Shown here one piece after another: positions 43,887 to 53,627 of a stretch of DNA of 64,000 nucleotides; within the stretch, counting starts at the first letter, position 1; each line of letters begins with the position of its first letter. Made by a program: the position numbers and the translations under genes. The notes under the pieces were generated by a model. That model was given only the letters and a program-made list of their open reading frames with translations, was not told the DNA's origin and searched no databases. This DNA is from Scolanthus callimorphus (lineage: Eukaryota; Cnidaria; Anthozoa; Actiniaria; Edwardsiidae). Where the stretch lies: contig CM066921.1 of the NCBI GenBank assembly GCA_033964015.1, positions 29,161,918 to 29,225,917 of the forward strand. The letters run 5' to 3'.

Positions 43887-45063
43887 CGTCGGTTTTTTAG
43901 TATGATTGTTTGAAAAGAGGGCACTTTGGAGCCAAGCTCTGTTCTGTTCTACCTAAACCAAATATATTTGAATGACTTCCTCGTTTTAAACATTTCTATA
44001 TAATTTTTTTAAATGTTTCTATACTATAATTTATTATACGACTGTGACGTCATTTTACCATATAAGGTCAACATTGAGGGCAGAAACGCAGCCGTACTTA
44101 CACGCGACAAGCCGTATAACACTACAGCAAACCGGTTACGAACCGGTTCTGCGCGCGCATTTGAATGGCTTCCTGATCGTCAAAACACGTACGTTTTATA
44201 GTGAATCTTGATCAGAAAAGAAAATAGTTTTGTTCGTCGTATAATAAATAACTCAGACGTTTTTTCAAGTAATACAGGCGGATATTTTACTTGTTGCTCG
44301 CGTTTTTTCTAACCCCTGTGGGGCTCTAAAGAAGACGCCCGCAACTCGTAAAATATCCGGCGAATTATATGGAGAAAAAAAAATCTAATAAGATATATGT
44401 ACTTCTTACCTTGATATCTATTTCAGGTGCGTTTTCTGCATCTGGAAATCAAGAAAGCGGATGGCTTTAGACAACCTGAAAGTGGGACTCGTTTTGGATG
44501 AGTTGGGAATACCCCGTCAAGTGCCAGTTTCCTTCCCAGAGCATTCGGTCCTCTGGCAAGCGGCGATCGACGAGCCAAATGCTCTGGATGAATCTTAAGT
44601 ATGCGTAGTGGATTTTACGACCAACGAATTCGCCATCTTAACGGCCAAAATAAAAATAAAAATAAAGTAAAACCCTATATCAGAAGAACAAATAATCCAA
44701 GCACTTGCATTTGCCGCTGTTTTGTCACAATTTAAACGAGTTCGTTAAACCGGAAGTCCTAGAATCTAGATGTGTCAAATTGGAAGTCCCCAGAGCCTTG
44801 GCCTCGTCCCCTTCCGCTGGTCGGACGACGGAAAGCTCTGGGGACGAAATTGGTTTAGTGCAGGCGGCCCCTGCGCGTGCTCCCAGAAGGTCACTGTATC
44901 TAGAGTCCAGTACTTTTTGAATGCTGCTTTTTGAACATGCGCTGAATGCAGCAAATCAGAACTATTATACACTGAAAAATGTAAAATACTAAAATAACCG
45001 CGGATACTACACACTGGTATTGGGGAAAGTTAGGCAGAAATTGAACGATCCATGTGACTGTAC
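43887..45063. other. PRKDC intron around micro-exon G
   Basis: Outside micro-exon G, I see a small inverted repeat (ggatattttac/gtaaaatatcc, 44281-44360) and a GC-richer segment at 44760-44900 with the inverted pair ccccagagcc/gctctgggg. A 45-codon open frame at 44461-44598 (+) starts MALDNLKVGLVLDELGI but has no recognisable family. Confidence 0.4.
44410..44441 (-). CDS. PRKDC: PRKDC micro-exon G
   Basis: A 32 nt micro-exon between a tgatttccag acceptor and a gtaagaag donor. With the carried base from exon F it reads DAENAPEIDIK, an acidic linker. Phase in (1) and phase out (0) both fit the flanking exons, which is the main support for so short an exon. Confidence 0.72.
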
Positions 45064-45235
45064 CTTCTTCTTTCCTCCTTAGGGCTCGGTCACAGAAGCC
45101 AACCATGGCCATCATTGCTTGTATCATACACGAGCCATCACTCTGCTGTCCATTGGACCGAGCCTCCGTGCTCTTGGCGGCCTTGATGGCGCCTTGTAAT
45201 GACGTGAACGACCTTGTCATCAACTGACTCACAAT
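45064..45235 (-). CDS. PRKDC: PRKDC exon F (FAT region)
   Basis: 172 nt between a tgtttgtttcag acceptor and a gtacagtc donor. It reads IVSQLMTRSFTSLQGAIKAA and later MIQAMMAMVGFCDRALRRKE. The FCD followed by a basic stretch matches the vertebrate DNA-PKcs segment just before the alanine/lysine-rich helix leading to FPRLLQ. It leaves one base, which forms an Asp codon with the 32 nt micro-exon G. Confidence 0.88.
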
Positions 45236-45658
45236 CTGAAACAAACACAAACAAACACATGCAAGCTAAACTAAGTTAAAAGCCATGTTACACGAGCCAA
45301 TTTCTCTTGCAACTCGCAACGCATTATTTTTTGCGTTGCGAGTTGCAGCGAAAAGCGCGCATGTACCATCCCCCTGCAATGCAATATTTTGTTGCGTTGC
45401 GAGTTGAAGACAATGTAGAACCGAGGTCTACTTTTGGCAGCGTTGCGAGACAAGTTGCTACGTGTAACATGTCTTGGCAATTTATCGCGTAATTGTTCCC
45501 TGAATGAGCCAAACCGAACGCTTGATTTTGATAGTGCCGCTGTAAGCTACAATTTTCCATGCGGGCGCATTGCAGGTTGCAAAAAATATTGCGAGCATGT
45601 AAACATCCCGCGGCAACTCGCAATGATTTTTAATTCGTCATCGTTGCGTTGCGAGTTG

Positions 45659-48600
45659 ATAGATAGATAGGTTTATGGATAGATAGATAGGTTTATTTAT
45701 ACCTCTAGCAGTTGAAACTGAATTACAGGTATACGGTCACACGATCACATAAATTACATAAATTACATAAGGCGAACATTTACAATCAATATTTACAAAA
45801 TTCAATCAAGACAATAAGCAGAAACATTCGTGGCGAATTTGCCGAAGCGGTCAGTGTTCGTGCTTTTGGTATTACATGTAGCCCTAGCTCTTAGTTTGTA
45901 AGTATTCTGTGGATTTACTATACGACTGCTGACTAAGTTATACAGAGGGTTGTTTGGTTCTAGTGATTTTATAAGGTTTCTGCACGCTTCATCGCGCCTC
46001 TCCTTGAGTGGGGCTATTTGTGCAGCAACAAGCGCATCCGCGTATGACAGGCTCGGGAATATTGCGGCCAGCGCGCGCTTCTGTACCTTCTCTAGAGCCT
46101 GCGAGAGATGCTGCGGTAGATTAGCGAACGCCGGGGTTGCGTACTCAAGGAGAGGTCTGATGAGCGTGCAGAAAACCTTGACCAGGTCAGTTTGGCAGAC
46201 ACCACAACGCTTCAGCGTGGGAAGAGCATACATCTTCCGGTTGGCTTTCTTAATTATAAAGTCCACCTGCTCTCCCCAGGCCAAGTCGTTGGACACGTAT
46301 ATGCCGAGAAATTTAAACGACTTGACGCGCTCAATAACAGAGCCGCCGACGGAGAGGGGAGGGCAGGTGAAGCTATTATACTTTAAGAAATCAACCGTCA
46401 TTTCTTTGCACTTTTTAGGGTTTAGACGCATATTGTTGTCCGCCGCGAATGTATGAATACTGTTTACAATGTCTGCCATGACAGATGGCGAATTACGGGG
46501 AACTACTTCCATTACCGTCAGATCATCAACATACTTTACTCGCGGGCCCCAATCCTTCGCTAGGTCATTGACCATGATACAGAATAGGATCGGGCTGAGT
46601 TTAGTCCCTTTTGGGATTCCTCCGTATAGTTGTAAAAAGGGAGAAATTGAGTTCGAGATCTTTACACACTGGGATCTATCAAGTAAAAAAGCTGCTATCC
46701 ATCTAAGTAAGATGGGATGTATGTTGAAAGAGCTAAGTTTACTGAGCAGAATGTTATGATCAATGAGGTCAAATGCCTTGCGGAAGTCCGCGAAGAATAG
46801 TCTAACCCAGCAGTTGCCAGAGTCAAGCGTCTCTAAGGCGAGGTGGAGGAGATAGACAATGGCGTGGCAGGTTGACTTGCCAGCCACGGCGAACTGTTTT
46901 GCGTCCAGATCACATAGCACATCTGGTAATATTCTGTTTAGTGTAAATCCTTCCATGAGTTTCGCCGTCTGACAGGTGAGGGAGACGGGCCTGATGTCGT
47001 CCTCGATGGTCTGCGCGGGGGTCTGTTTAGGCAATGGCCGCACGATCGCACTCTTCAGTAAGGTTGGAACAAACCCTTCCCGAAGGGAGGAGTTATATAA
47101 ATCTGCGAGGACTGGGGCAAGCTCGGGTGCAAATGTCTTTAGGACCACGTTCGGAATCTGGTCGGGCCCGACAGACTTTCTTGTTTGCACCGACCGGAGG
47201 GCCATATGAGCCTCGCGCACGGTTACCCACAGTTTCTCAGGGATGTCAGTCACAGCAACTGCATTAACATCACCTTGAGATAGAGGGGAGAATGATGAAG
47301 TAAGTCCGGTGAAGAACTCATTAATTCTCTCACACAGGATCTCAGTTGTGAAAGTGTCATCCTTTAGGAGCTGACGGTACCACTCCCCTTCTCTATGCGA
47401 CGTACCCGATAAGCCTTTAACTTCCTTCCACCAACGTCCAACATTTGTGTTTTTTAGATTTTTCACTTTATTTTCGTAAAAGGATGTTTTAGCAGACTTG
47501 ATAGACCTTGCCACTTTGTTGCGCCACATTTTGAACATTGGTGAGTCTTTTCCAAACTTCCCGAAGCATTGTTGTCGCTTAGCGATCCACGCCTTAATTT
47601 TGGAAGAGATCCAGGGCTTGTCTGTGCTGCATCGGCGGGATGTTTTCAAGGGGAGGAATTTGTCGATGGCGTTAGATATTGTCTCCATGAACAATTGAAA
47701 CTTCGCTTCGCATGAGGAAGCAGAGAATAGTTCCTGCCACGAGAAGGTCGTGATCCACTGGCCGAAATTACGTATGCGGCTTGGTCTAGTATCACGCTTG
47801 GTAACAGTTTCTTTTGTACGGGGATTAGTAAAAGTAGGTCTCTCGCGCTGCACTAGCACGCAGTAGTGGTCACTGGCTCCTAACTTGGGAAGCTGGAGAG
47901 GTTCGCTCAGAGACTTTGGTCTATTTGTCAAACACCAATCGAGCGTTCCTGAATCACGGGTTAACACTTTCACCACTTGTGACAATCCACATGTTCTTCT
48001 GAAAACAGCTGGAGATATTTTAGTAGCGTTGGGATTAAAATCTCCAGAAATCAACACTAAACAATCCGGGTGCTTGAGGAGATAAGCGTCAACAACCTGT
48101 TGGACATGGTCGTACAGAGAATTATTGTCATCGGCAGTGGCGTTTGGAGGATGGTAGATGGCGCCGATCAGGATGGAGGAGATTTCTCTCGGGAGCCGAG
48201 TAGGCCTGATTTGGAGCCACATCACTTCAGACAAGATTCCAAAGGGCTCCAAATGAGTAAGTCTCTTGCACGGAATACTCGTGTGAACATAAACTGCTAC
48301 CCCGCCACAGGGGCTACCTCGGTCTCTACGGAGGAAAACATAATCGTCAATGGTGACAGCAGTGTCCGGAATTTCTGAGTGCAGCCAAGTCTCGGTTATA
48401 CACGCAACTCCGACGTTATTCAATGACAGCACACAGGAGAGCTCATCGACTTTATTACTAAGGCACCTTGAGTTGCAGATCAAAATTGGTGGAATGCTGG
48501 AGGGTTTTGATCTTGATTCAGTGTCTTTGTGTGGGTTAGCTGTGGTGGCCACCACAGGAGGCCCGAGCTGTAATGGTCTCTCGTGGGCTCGAAGACTTTT

Positions 48601-48972
48601 TCGCTTTGAACGAAAGGGTTTTCTTATCCCTAAGTCCCCAAGATTCTGCCATAACTCAGAAGGAAGATTGTGCTTTGGCTCGGCCTTTCTCAGGGATTTG
48701 AGCACGGCGCTGGAATAACATATCCGACTTGTAGTTGTAGTTGGTTGAGTTGGCGATCCAACATGGCGGCTTCCACGAGTTGGCAACTGGAGACACTGCA
48801 GGCCGTAAACTGACAGATAGTTGGCGAGACTAGAAACCAGGTTGAGAAATATCCCAAGCGGTACATATTGGACCACTGTGGGCCACATTTTACACGACAC
48901 GATCACCACGGCGAGTACAAATATAGCTAGAATACGGAACTACAAAACACTGTGGCAGCCATTATGGCGCCG
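45659..48972 (-). mobile_element. CR1/L2-like LINE, probably full length
   Basis: 3.3 kb non-LTR retrotransposon in minus orientation. The 3' end is a (tatc)n-type tail (45659-45710), as in L2/CR1-related LINEs that lack poly(A). The 5' UTR is about 60 bp before the ATG at 48909. Nested in a TTAA MITE within a PRKDC intron, in the same orientation as the gene. Confidence 0.85.
45802..48909 (-). CDS. LINE endonuclease-reverse transcriptase ORF, intact
   Basis: 1035 residues without interruption. After about 140 variable residues comes an APE-type endonuclease, with LICNSRCLSNKVDEL at its start, then ITETWL, SGDFN and the closing GASDHYC. A linker of about 160 residues (including W.KEVKGLSG) follows. 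The reverse transcriptase begins near KSVGPDQIPN, has the FADFRKAFD motif, GGIPKGTKLSPILF and the catalytic YVDDLT, then a C-terminal region (LLEYATPAF). The motif set fits the CR1/L2 side of the Jockey superclade. The intact frame suggests recent activity. Confidence 0.92.
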   Translation of the reverse strand: MVIVSCKMWPTVVQYVPLGIFLNLVSSLANYLSVYGLQCLQLPTRGSRHVGSPTQPTTTTSRICYSSAVLKSLRKAEPKHNLPSELWQNLGDLGIRKPFRSKRKSLRAHERPLQLGPPVVATTANPHKDTESRSKPSSIPPILICNSRCLSNKVDELSCVLSLNNVGVACITETWLHSEIPDTAVTIDDYVFLRRDRGSPCGGVAVYVHTSIPCKRLTHLEPFGILSEVMWLQIRPTRLPREISSILIGAIYHPPNATADDNNSLYDHVQQVVDAYLLKHPDCLVLISGDFNPNATKISPAVFRRTCGLSQVVKVLTRDSGTLDWCLTNRPKSLSEPLQLPKLGASDHYCVLVQRERPTFTNPRTKETVTKRDTRPSRIRNFGQWITTFSWQELFSASSCEAKFQLFMETISNAIDKFLPLKTSRRCSTDKPWISSKIKAWIAKRQQCFGKFGKDSPMFKMWRNKVARSIKSAKTSFYENKVKNLKNTNVGRWWKEVKGLSGTSHREGEWYRQLLKDDTFTTEILCERINEFFTGLTSSFSPLSQGDVNAVAVTDIPEKLWVTVREAHMALRSVQTRKSVGPDQIPNVVLKTFAPELAPVLADLYNSSLREGFVPTLLKSAIVRPLPKQTPAQTIEDDIRPVSLTCQTAKLMEGFTLNRILPDVLCDLDAKQFAVAGKSTCHAIVYLLHLALETLDSGNCWVRLFFADFRKAFDLIDHNILLSKLSSFNIHPILLRWIAAFLLDRSQCVKISNSISPFLQLYGGIPKGTKLSPILFCIMVNDLAKDWGPRVKYVDDLTVMEVVPRNSPSVMADIVNSIHTFAADNNMRLNPKKCKEMTVDFLKYNSFTCPPLSVGGSVIERVKSFKFLGIYVSNDLAWGEQVDFIIKKANRKMYALPTLKRCGVCQTDLVKVFCTLIRPLLEYATPAFANLPQHLSQALEKVQKRALAAIFPSLSYADALVAAQIAPLKERRDEACRNLIKSLEPNNPLYNLVSSRIVNPQNTYKLRARATCNTKSTNTDRFGKFATNVSAYCLD

Positions 48973-49097
48973 CAAGAAAAAATGCCTCGTGTAACATGGC
49001 CTTAAGGCTGAGCTTCATAAGTTCATGTTTCATCATTCAACATTTACTGAACGGGCAACGTCACCATTTTTTGTAAAAAAGCATTTACAGCTTAAAC

Positions 49098-50231
49098 CGA
49101 TGCATTGCAACCCTCGTTTTCAAAACGTCAAATTATTTTTGATTTTTTTTGGCTTTGCTGTGTTCCTCCAGTCAAACCAACAGAGCCAATCAAATTTCTG
49201 CCCTGTCTCGCCCAGAACACTCGCATGGCTTCCGTCTGAACTAAAACCTGCCATGCGAGTGCACTAGGCGAAACAGTGCAAGAATATGATTGGCTCATGA
49301 GGTTTGATTGGCGGGAAACAAAATCCACACAAATGTCACGACGAAAGCCAGGGGAGTGCACTAGGCGAAACAGGGCAACAATTTGATTGGCTCATGAGGT
49401 TTGATTGGCGGGAAACAAAATCCACACAAATGTCACGACGAAAGCCAGGGGAGTGCACTAGGCGAAACAGGGCAAGAATCTGATTGGCTCATGAGGTTTG
49501 ATTGGCGGGAAACAAAATCCACACAAATGTCACGACGAAAGCCAGGGGAGTGCACTAGGCGAAACAGGGCAAGAATCTGATTGGATCATGAGGTTTGATT
49601 GGCGGGAAACAAAATCCACACAAATGTCACGACGAAAGCCAGGGGAGTGCACTAGGCGAAACAGGGCAACAATCTGATTGGCTCATGAGGTTTGATTGGC
49701 GGGAAACAAAATCCACACAAATGTCACGACGAAAGCCAGGGGAGTGCACTAGGCGAAACAGGGCAAGAATCTGATTGGCTCATGAGGTTTGATTGGCGGG
49801 AAACAAAATCCACACAAATGTCACGACGAAAGCCAGGGGAGTGCACTAGGCGAAACAGGGCAAGAATCTGATTGGATCATGAGGTTTGATTGGCGGGAAA
49901 CAAAATCCACACAAATGTCACGACGAAAGCCATGTGAGTGCACTAGGCGAAACAGGGCAAGAATCTGATTGGCTCATGAGGTTTGATTGGCGGGAAACAA
50001 AATCCACACAAATGTCACGACGAAAGCCAGGGGAGTGCACTAGGCGAAACAGGGCAAGAATCTGATTGGCTCATGAGCTTTGATTGGCGGGAAACAAAAT
50101 CCACACAAATGTCAGGACGAAAGCCATGTGAGTGCACTAGGTGAAACAATCTAATTGGCTCGTAAGGTTTGACTGGCGGGAAACCAGAGCTAAAAAGTCA
50201 ATGCTTTAAAAACGCGGGTCGCAATGCAACG
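49098..50231. mobile_element. Foldback element containing a 97 bp tandem array
   Basis: Left end cgatgcattgcaaccctcgt and right end acgcgggtcgcaatgcaacg are inverted. Just inside the left end (49170-49235) is one inverted, diverged copy of the array unit, so the array is an expanded right arm of the foldback. Confidence 0.65.
49257..50185. repeat. 97 bp tandem array, nine full units plus one partial
   Basis: Units start with gagtgcactaggcgaaacag at 49257, 49354, 49451, 49548, 49645, 49742, 49839, 49936, 50033 and 50130, exactly 97 bp apart. Each carries gattggctcatgaggtttga then ttggcggg, that is two ATTGG (inverse CCAAT) boxes. Units differ by only a few bases, except the last. Confidence 0.96.
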
Positions 50232-50627
50232 ATTGTAGCTGTGATGAGTGGTTAGTACCGCGGTGTATGAATGGGAAGTCATGATCATCGCAGTTAAGAA
50301 GGAATCTAAGCGATCACTATAAATAAGAAGACCTAAAAAAAATCAAAACCACATTAGGGTAATTCATTGATACAAACTGGGTGGTTCCATTGAGAACTGA
50401 CGGATTAGACCTTACCCAAATTATCCCAAACTTTCGGATGGATAATTATCCATGATATTAATAATTTGTTAATAGTTGATGAAAATATAACATCTGTTTT
50501 GTACTCTTCAAAAGCATTATTATATAATAATGACAACGATCATGCCTTGAACCTTTCCTCATACATTAAGCCGCGTTACTGGAAATACCGAATGAAGAAA
50601 ACGGGATAAATAGTTCCAGTTGTTCAC

Positions 50628-50716
50628 CTTTTCTTGAGAAGCATCCACACTACTGCCACAAACCGACGTGAGACGTTGTCGTTTATTGTCATCAAGAGCT
50701 GAAAGCAGCAGATTAT
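50628..50716 (-). CDS. PRKDC: PRKDC exon E (FAT region)
   Basis: 89 nt between a ttttctcag acceptor and a gtgaacaac donor. It reads DNLLLSALDDNKRQRLTSVC and then GSSVDASQEK, ending on a full codon. The first residue uses one base from exon D. The intron to the next exon (45064-45235) holds the 97 bp array and the nested LINE/MITE. Confidence 0.8.
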
Positions 50717-51379
50717 CTGAGAAAAAATTATGGTTTGAATGATTGAAATAGTTTAAAGTTCCAATAATACATCAGTTGATTACGGCATAATGTAAGGTTA
50801 GCCAGAATCATGGGGCTCTTTAAAGTAATCATGAGCTCTTTAAGGTCAATAGACCTCCTCGGCTTGGGCGTTATTTTTCCTATTTCAGATCACCCAAAAT
50901 TATCATTAATAGCCTTTCTTTCTTTGTCTTTTACGCACAGGATACGTAAAAAACGGAAGCTTTCCAAATAGATGATGATGCTGATTCGTCTAGTTTAGAA
51001 CTCGTGAGACAATCCTTTGAAGCTAGTGAAGTTTCTTTAGCAGAATATATACACGTTCATAATTTTAGGCACAATGTTTTAATATTGAGCAGATTTCGTA
51101 GCCTGAATTTTAGCCGTCTGGTGAAGGGACTGAAAGTAAAGAGTCTGAAACGTTGGCACACATCTTGGTCTGTTTTGTCCTTTCTCTCTATTTAGTCGTC
51201 TTTTCTTCCTACAATCCAACACTTGTTGCGGGAGAAAAAAAAAAAAACACCGACTGAACGCCGACTTCCAAAAGCGTGCCCAGGAGTTGCGTGATTCTCA
51301 AGATCTTGAGAACGGATGACGATTGGTCAGTTTCTTAATGAGCTCTATAATATGCATAAAGAAAAGACGGCTGAAATTC

Positions 51380-51526
51380 AGGGTACAGATTTCATATGAC
51401 TGTGAAAAGTGCCGCGACAAAGTTGTGCCGCGCCGCGACTTACAGCATGGTCAGGTTCCGTGCCGCAACCGCGACGTTGTCGCGCCGTGTCGCGGCACTT
51501 TTTACAGTCATATGAAATCTGCCCTA
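51380..51526. mobile_element. Foldback MITE sharing the ATTTCA...GACTGT core, copy 3
   Basis: The left arm agggtacagatttcatatga (ctgt) is complementary to the right arm ending acagtcatatgaaatctgcc (ct). The interior is GC-rich gccgcgac repeats pairing with gtcgcggc. The gatttcatatgactgt core resembles the gatttctcatgactgt TIR at 95-228, so it may be a distant relative. Confidence 0.7.
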
Positions 51527-51596
51527 ATCAAGCACAGACAGCACGGGGCTACATGTTCGCAATATCCGATGGGGGGAGGGGAAGGGAGGTACTTAC

Positions 51597-51707
51597 CTTG
51601 ACCTTCCAGAGCTCCCGTCATGATGTCGAGGGAGCGACTTCGAAGGATATGATGACGTAATGCGAGTTCTGGAGACCTTTCTAGTACATTACCACCACCG
51701 TGCTTGT
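51597..51707 (-). CDS. PRKDC: PRKDC exon D (FAT region)
   Basis: 111 nt between a tgacattag acceptor and a gtaagtacc donor. It reads DKHGGGNVLERSPELALRHH and then ILRSRSLDIMTGALEGQ. The split Asp codon with exon C and the one-base overhang into exon E confirm the phase. A short foldback repeat (51380-51526) lies directly downstream in the intron. Confidence 0.82.
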
Positions 51708-51774
51708 CTAATGTCAAAAAAAAAATGATTTTAGGAATTCGATCCTCAGATATTCTAGGGAAAAACCAGCACCT

Positions 51775-52145
51775 GCACCCGAACTCGCACCATAAGAGCC
51801 GCACCCGCGTCATTAGACCCGCACCCGCACCCGTGCCATAAGACCGGCACCCGCACCCGCGTCATAAGACCCGCACCCGCACCCGTGCCATAAGACCGGC
51901 ACCCGCATCCGCGGCATAAGACCCGCACCCGCACCCGCGCCATAAGACCCGCACCCGCGTCATTAGACCCGCACCCGCACCCGTGCCATAAGACCGGCAC
52001 CCTCACCCGCGTCATAAGACCCGCACCCGCACCCGTGCCATAAGACCGAACCCGCACCCGCGGCATAAGACCCGAACCCGCGCCATAAGACTCGCACCCG
52101 CGGCATAAGACCCGCACCCGCACCCGCGGCATAAGACCCGCACTA
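51775..52145. repeat. CCCGCACCCGCG/CATAAGAC minisatellite
   Basis: About 16 irregular units of ataagacccgcacccgcacc type, 18-30 bp long, differing in the number of cacccg hexamers and in g(c/t)c/gtc changes. Open frames on the minus strand reflect the repeat (GAGAGLM-like) and are not genes. Confidence 0.92.
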
Positions 52146-52196
52146 CGCGACTAACGACAATTAGACAAATGATTTCCACAATGATTTCCACAATGA

Positions 52197-52740
52197 TATT
52201 TTGCCGCCTGTTTTCAAAGACTTTTTTGTACCTATAAGTAGAATGCATCAATACAACACCAGGCTAGCCAGTAAAAAGTCCTACTATCTTCCAAAGATTA
52301 GAACCAATTATGGCAAATTTAATATTCGATTTTTAGGTGTTAATAGTAATAATAATAATAATTTACATTTAATATAGCGTCATTTCTACTAAAAGTTCAA
52401 TAGCGCTTAAAATCTGTTGAAATCTGGAATTCTATCCAGGAAGACTTCAAATGTAAGCCCCGTTCTTTATTTAAAAGTCTACTAGTCCAATTAATTCGAA
52501 GCAAGAATAAAGAGAGCTGAACCTGCTATTTCTTCTTTTTTTTTCTGGACAAAGCAATTGAACATTTTCTTCATCTCGTCTCTTGTTTTTTGTGTTCCTT
52601 GTTTCTTGCTTTAGTGTTGTATTGATGTATTTTCCTAAAACAATGTAGCATTAATTGTATTGCTTCCGCTGAGCTTTAGCCATCTGGCTTGATTAGTTAT
52701 TTCAACTACCGCCAAGTGGCTTGTGCTCTCTCTCCTTCTA
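52197..52740 (+). pseudogene. LINE 3' fragment, interrupted by a 67 bp insertion
   Basis: The frame reads LPPVFKDFFVPISRMHQYNT then RLASKKSYYLPKIRTNYGKF and NIRFLGV, matching the C-terminus of the LINE at 61885-63918. After the insertion (52341-52407) it resumes with EIWNSIQEDFKCKPRSLFKS to a stop near 52520. A T-rich 3'UTR with tagccatctggctt follows. A 5'-truncated, dead copy. Confidence 0.8.
52341..52407. mobile_element. Short TAA-tailed insertion in the LINE fragment
   Basis: A sequence of (taa)n followed by tttacatttaatatagcg and ending caatagcgctt splits the LINE reading frame between FLGV and the EIWNSI segment. The tatagcg...agcgct ends are imperfectly inverted. Likely a SINE or very short MITE. 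Confidence 0.5.
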
Positions 52741-52750
52741 TTTCTAAAAG

Positions 52751-52881
52751 ATTTTAGAAAATAACACCTATGTTGTATTGTGAATGTGCGCATTCTGATT
52801 GGTTTAAAAGCGTGTTTGTAAGAGACCTGAGAAACACGATTGTCGCGCAACGTTGTCGCGCGTGTGTATGTTATTTTCTAA
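52751..52881. mobile_element. Short TIR element
   Basis: ttttagaaaataacacctat at the left and gtatgttattttctaaaa at the right are inverted repeats. The interior contains a ctgattggttt motif and gttgtcgcgcgtg. About 130 bp, non-coding. Confidence 0.5.
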
Positions 52882-52883
52882 AA

Positions 52884-53067
52884 GCAATAAAAATACTTTC
52901 TGCGTGCTCTCTGGTTTCTTACCAACACTCGGGGAATGCTGGTCGAACTGATAAAACTTGAAAGACACTCGCCTTCGGCTCGTGTCTTTCAAGTTTTGAT
53001 CAGTTCTCCCAACATCCCCCTCGTGTTTGTAAGAAAGCAGAGAGCACGCGGAAAGTACTTTTATTGC
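52884..53067. mobile_element. Foldback MITE, 184 bp
   Basis: Near-perfect arms of about 88 bp: gcaataaaaatactttctgc at the left pairs with gcggaaagtacttttattgc at the right, and cttgaaagacactcg pairs with cgtgtctttcaag around a ccttcggct loop. No coding capacity. Confidence 0.85.
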
Positions 53068-53160
53068 TTAAGTAAAAGTTATATTTTTTGTAAAAGAGTG
53101 CTAATAAATTATAATTATTTACTTACTTACTAACTCTAGCTTATCACACGTTAATCTTAC

Positions 53161-53290
53161 CTAATTGTCCAACTGTCGTTAAAGCAATATCAAGAGCGTC
53201 GATGGACATGAGCCCCTGTGCCTTCTTCTGATGTACAGCGGCGTATACATGAGTCCACTCCAACTGGAGTTTAGGGTCTTCCTGGAGTTC
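53161..53290 (-). CDS. PRKDC: PRKDC exon C (FAT region)
   Basis: 130 nt with a polypyrimidine tract plus AG acceptor (ctttttaacag) and a gtaagatt donor. It reads ELQEDPKLQLEWTHVYAAVH and on to DIALTTVGQL, leaving one base that forms an Asp codon with the first two bases of the next exon (51597-51707). This is helical FAT-domain sequence. The intron towards exon B contains a 1.4 kb TTAA-flanked transposon. Confidence 0.8.
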
Positions 53291-53627
53291 CTGTTAAAAA
53301 GACGAAAAGTAAAAAGAACGAATAAATGACGTTAAACACCAATAGACCCTCAAATGGATGTCCCCAGCGCTTCCCACGCGAGCAGGCGAGCCGGGGAGCT
53401 CTGGGTACGAGAATGTCTGTCATTAGGATGAAATAGAAACGCGGGTCTGGAGGTACGAAGCCAAAGTCGGTCATGCGATCATAAAACTACATTACGGGCA
53501 ATATTTTACAAAAATTTAGCAAATCATTTAGCATAGTCCAATCTTTTATCCTTAATTTGATATATAGGTTGCATTTATAACCAGAATTGCGGCGCCACGG
53601 GAACCCCCTCACGGGTTTACAGAGACC

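Larger units (their letters stand above)
45276..49005. mobile_element. TTAA-flanked MITE split by a LINE
   Basis: The left end is TTAAAAGCCATGTTACACGA (45276) and the right end closes with tcgtgtaacatggccttaa (49005). The interior of the left piece is full of ttgcgttgcgagttg repeats. Removing the LINE (45659-48972) leaves about 410 bp, and the broken right TIR then pairs with the left one (ttgcaa/caagaaaa). No extra copies of target bases are seen at the LINE borders. Confidence 0.72.
50232..51596. other. PRKDC introns around exon E
   Basis: Apart from exon E (50628-50716) and the small foldback at 51380-51526, this is plain intronic sequence. An A-run of about 13 lies near 51236. No gene or RNA recognised. 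Confidence 0.5.

Noticed and set aside
44461..44598. 45-codon frame starting MALDNLKVGLVLDELGI
   Set aside because: Tidy reading frame but no recognised family, no splice support and it lies close to micro-exon G on the other strand; kept only as a note.
45950..48718. Plus-strand open frames across the LINE
   Set aside because: Antisense to an intact, motif-rich endonuclease-RT frame.
49257..50185. Possible CRISPR array because of 97 bp periodicity
   Set aside because: The whole 97 bp unit repeats; there are no variable spacers.
51755..52251. Repetitive open frames (RVRVLCRGCG-type)
   Set aside because: They follow the minisatellite; no start context or homologous protein.
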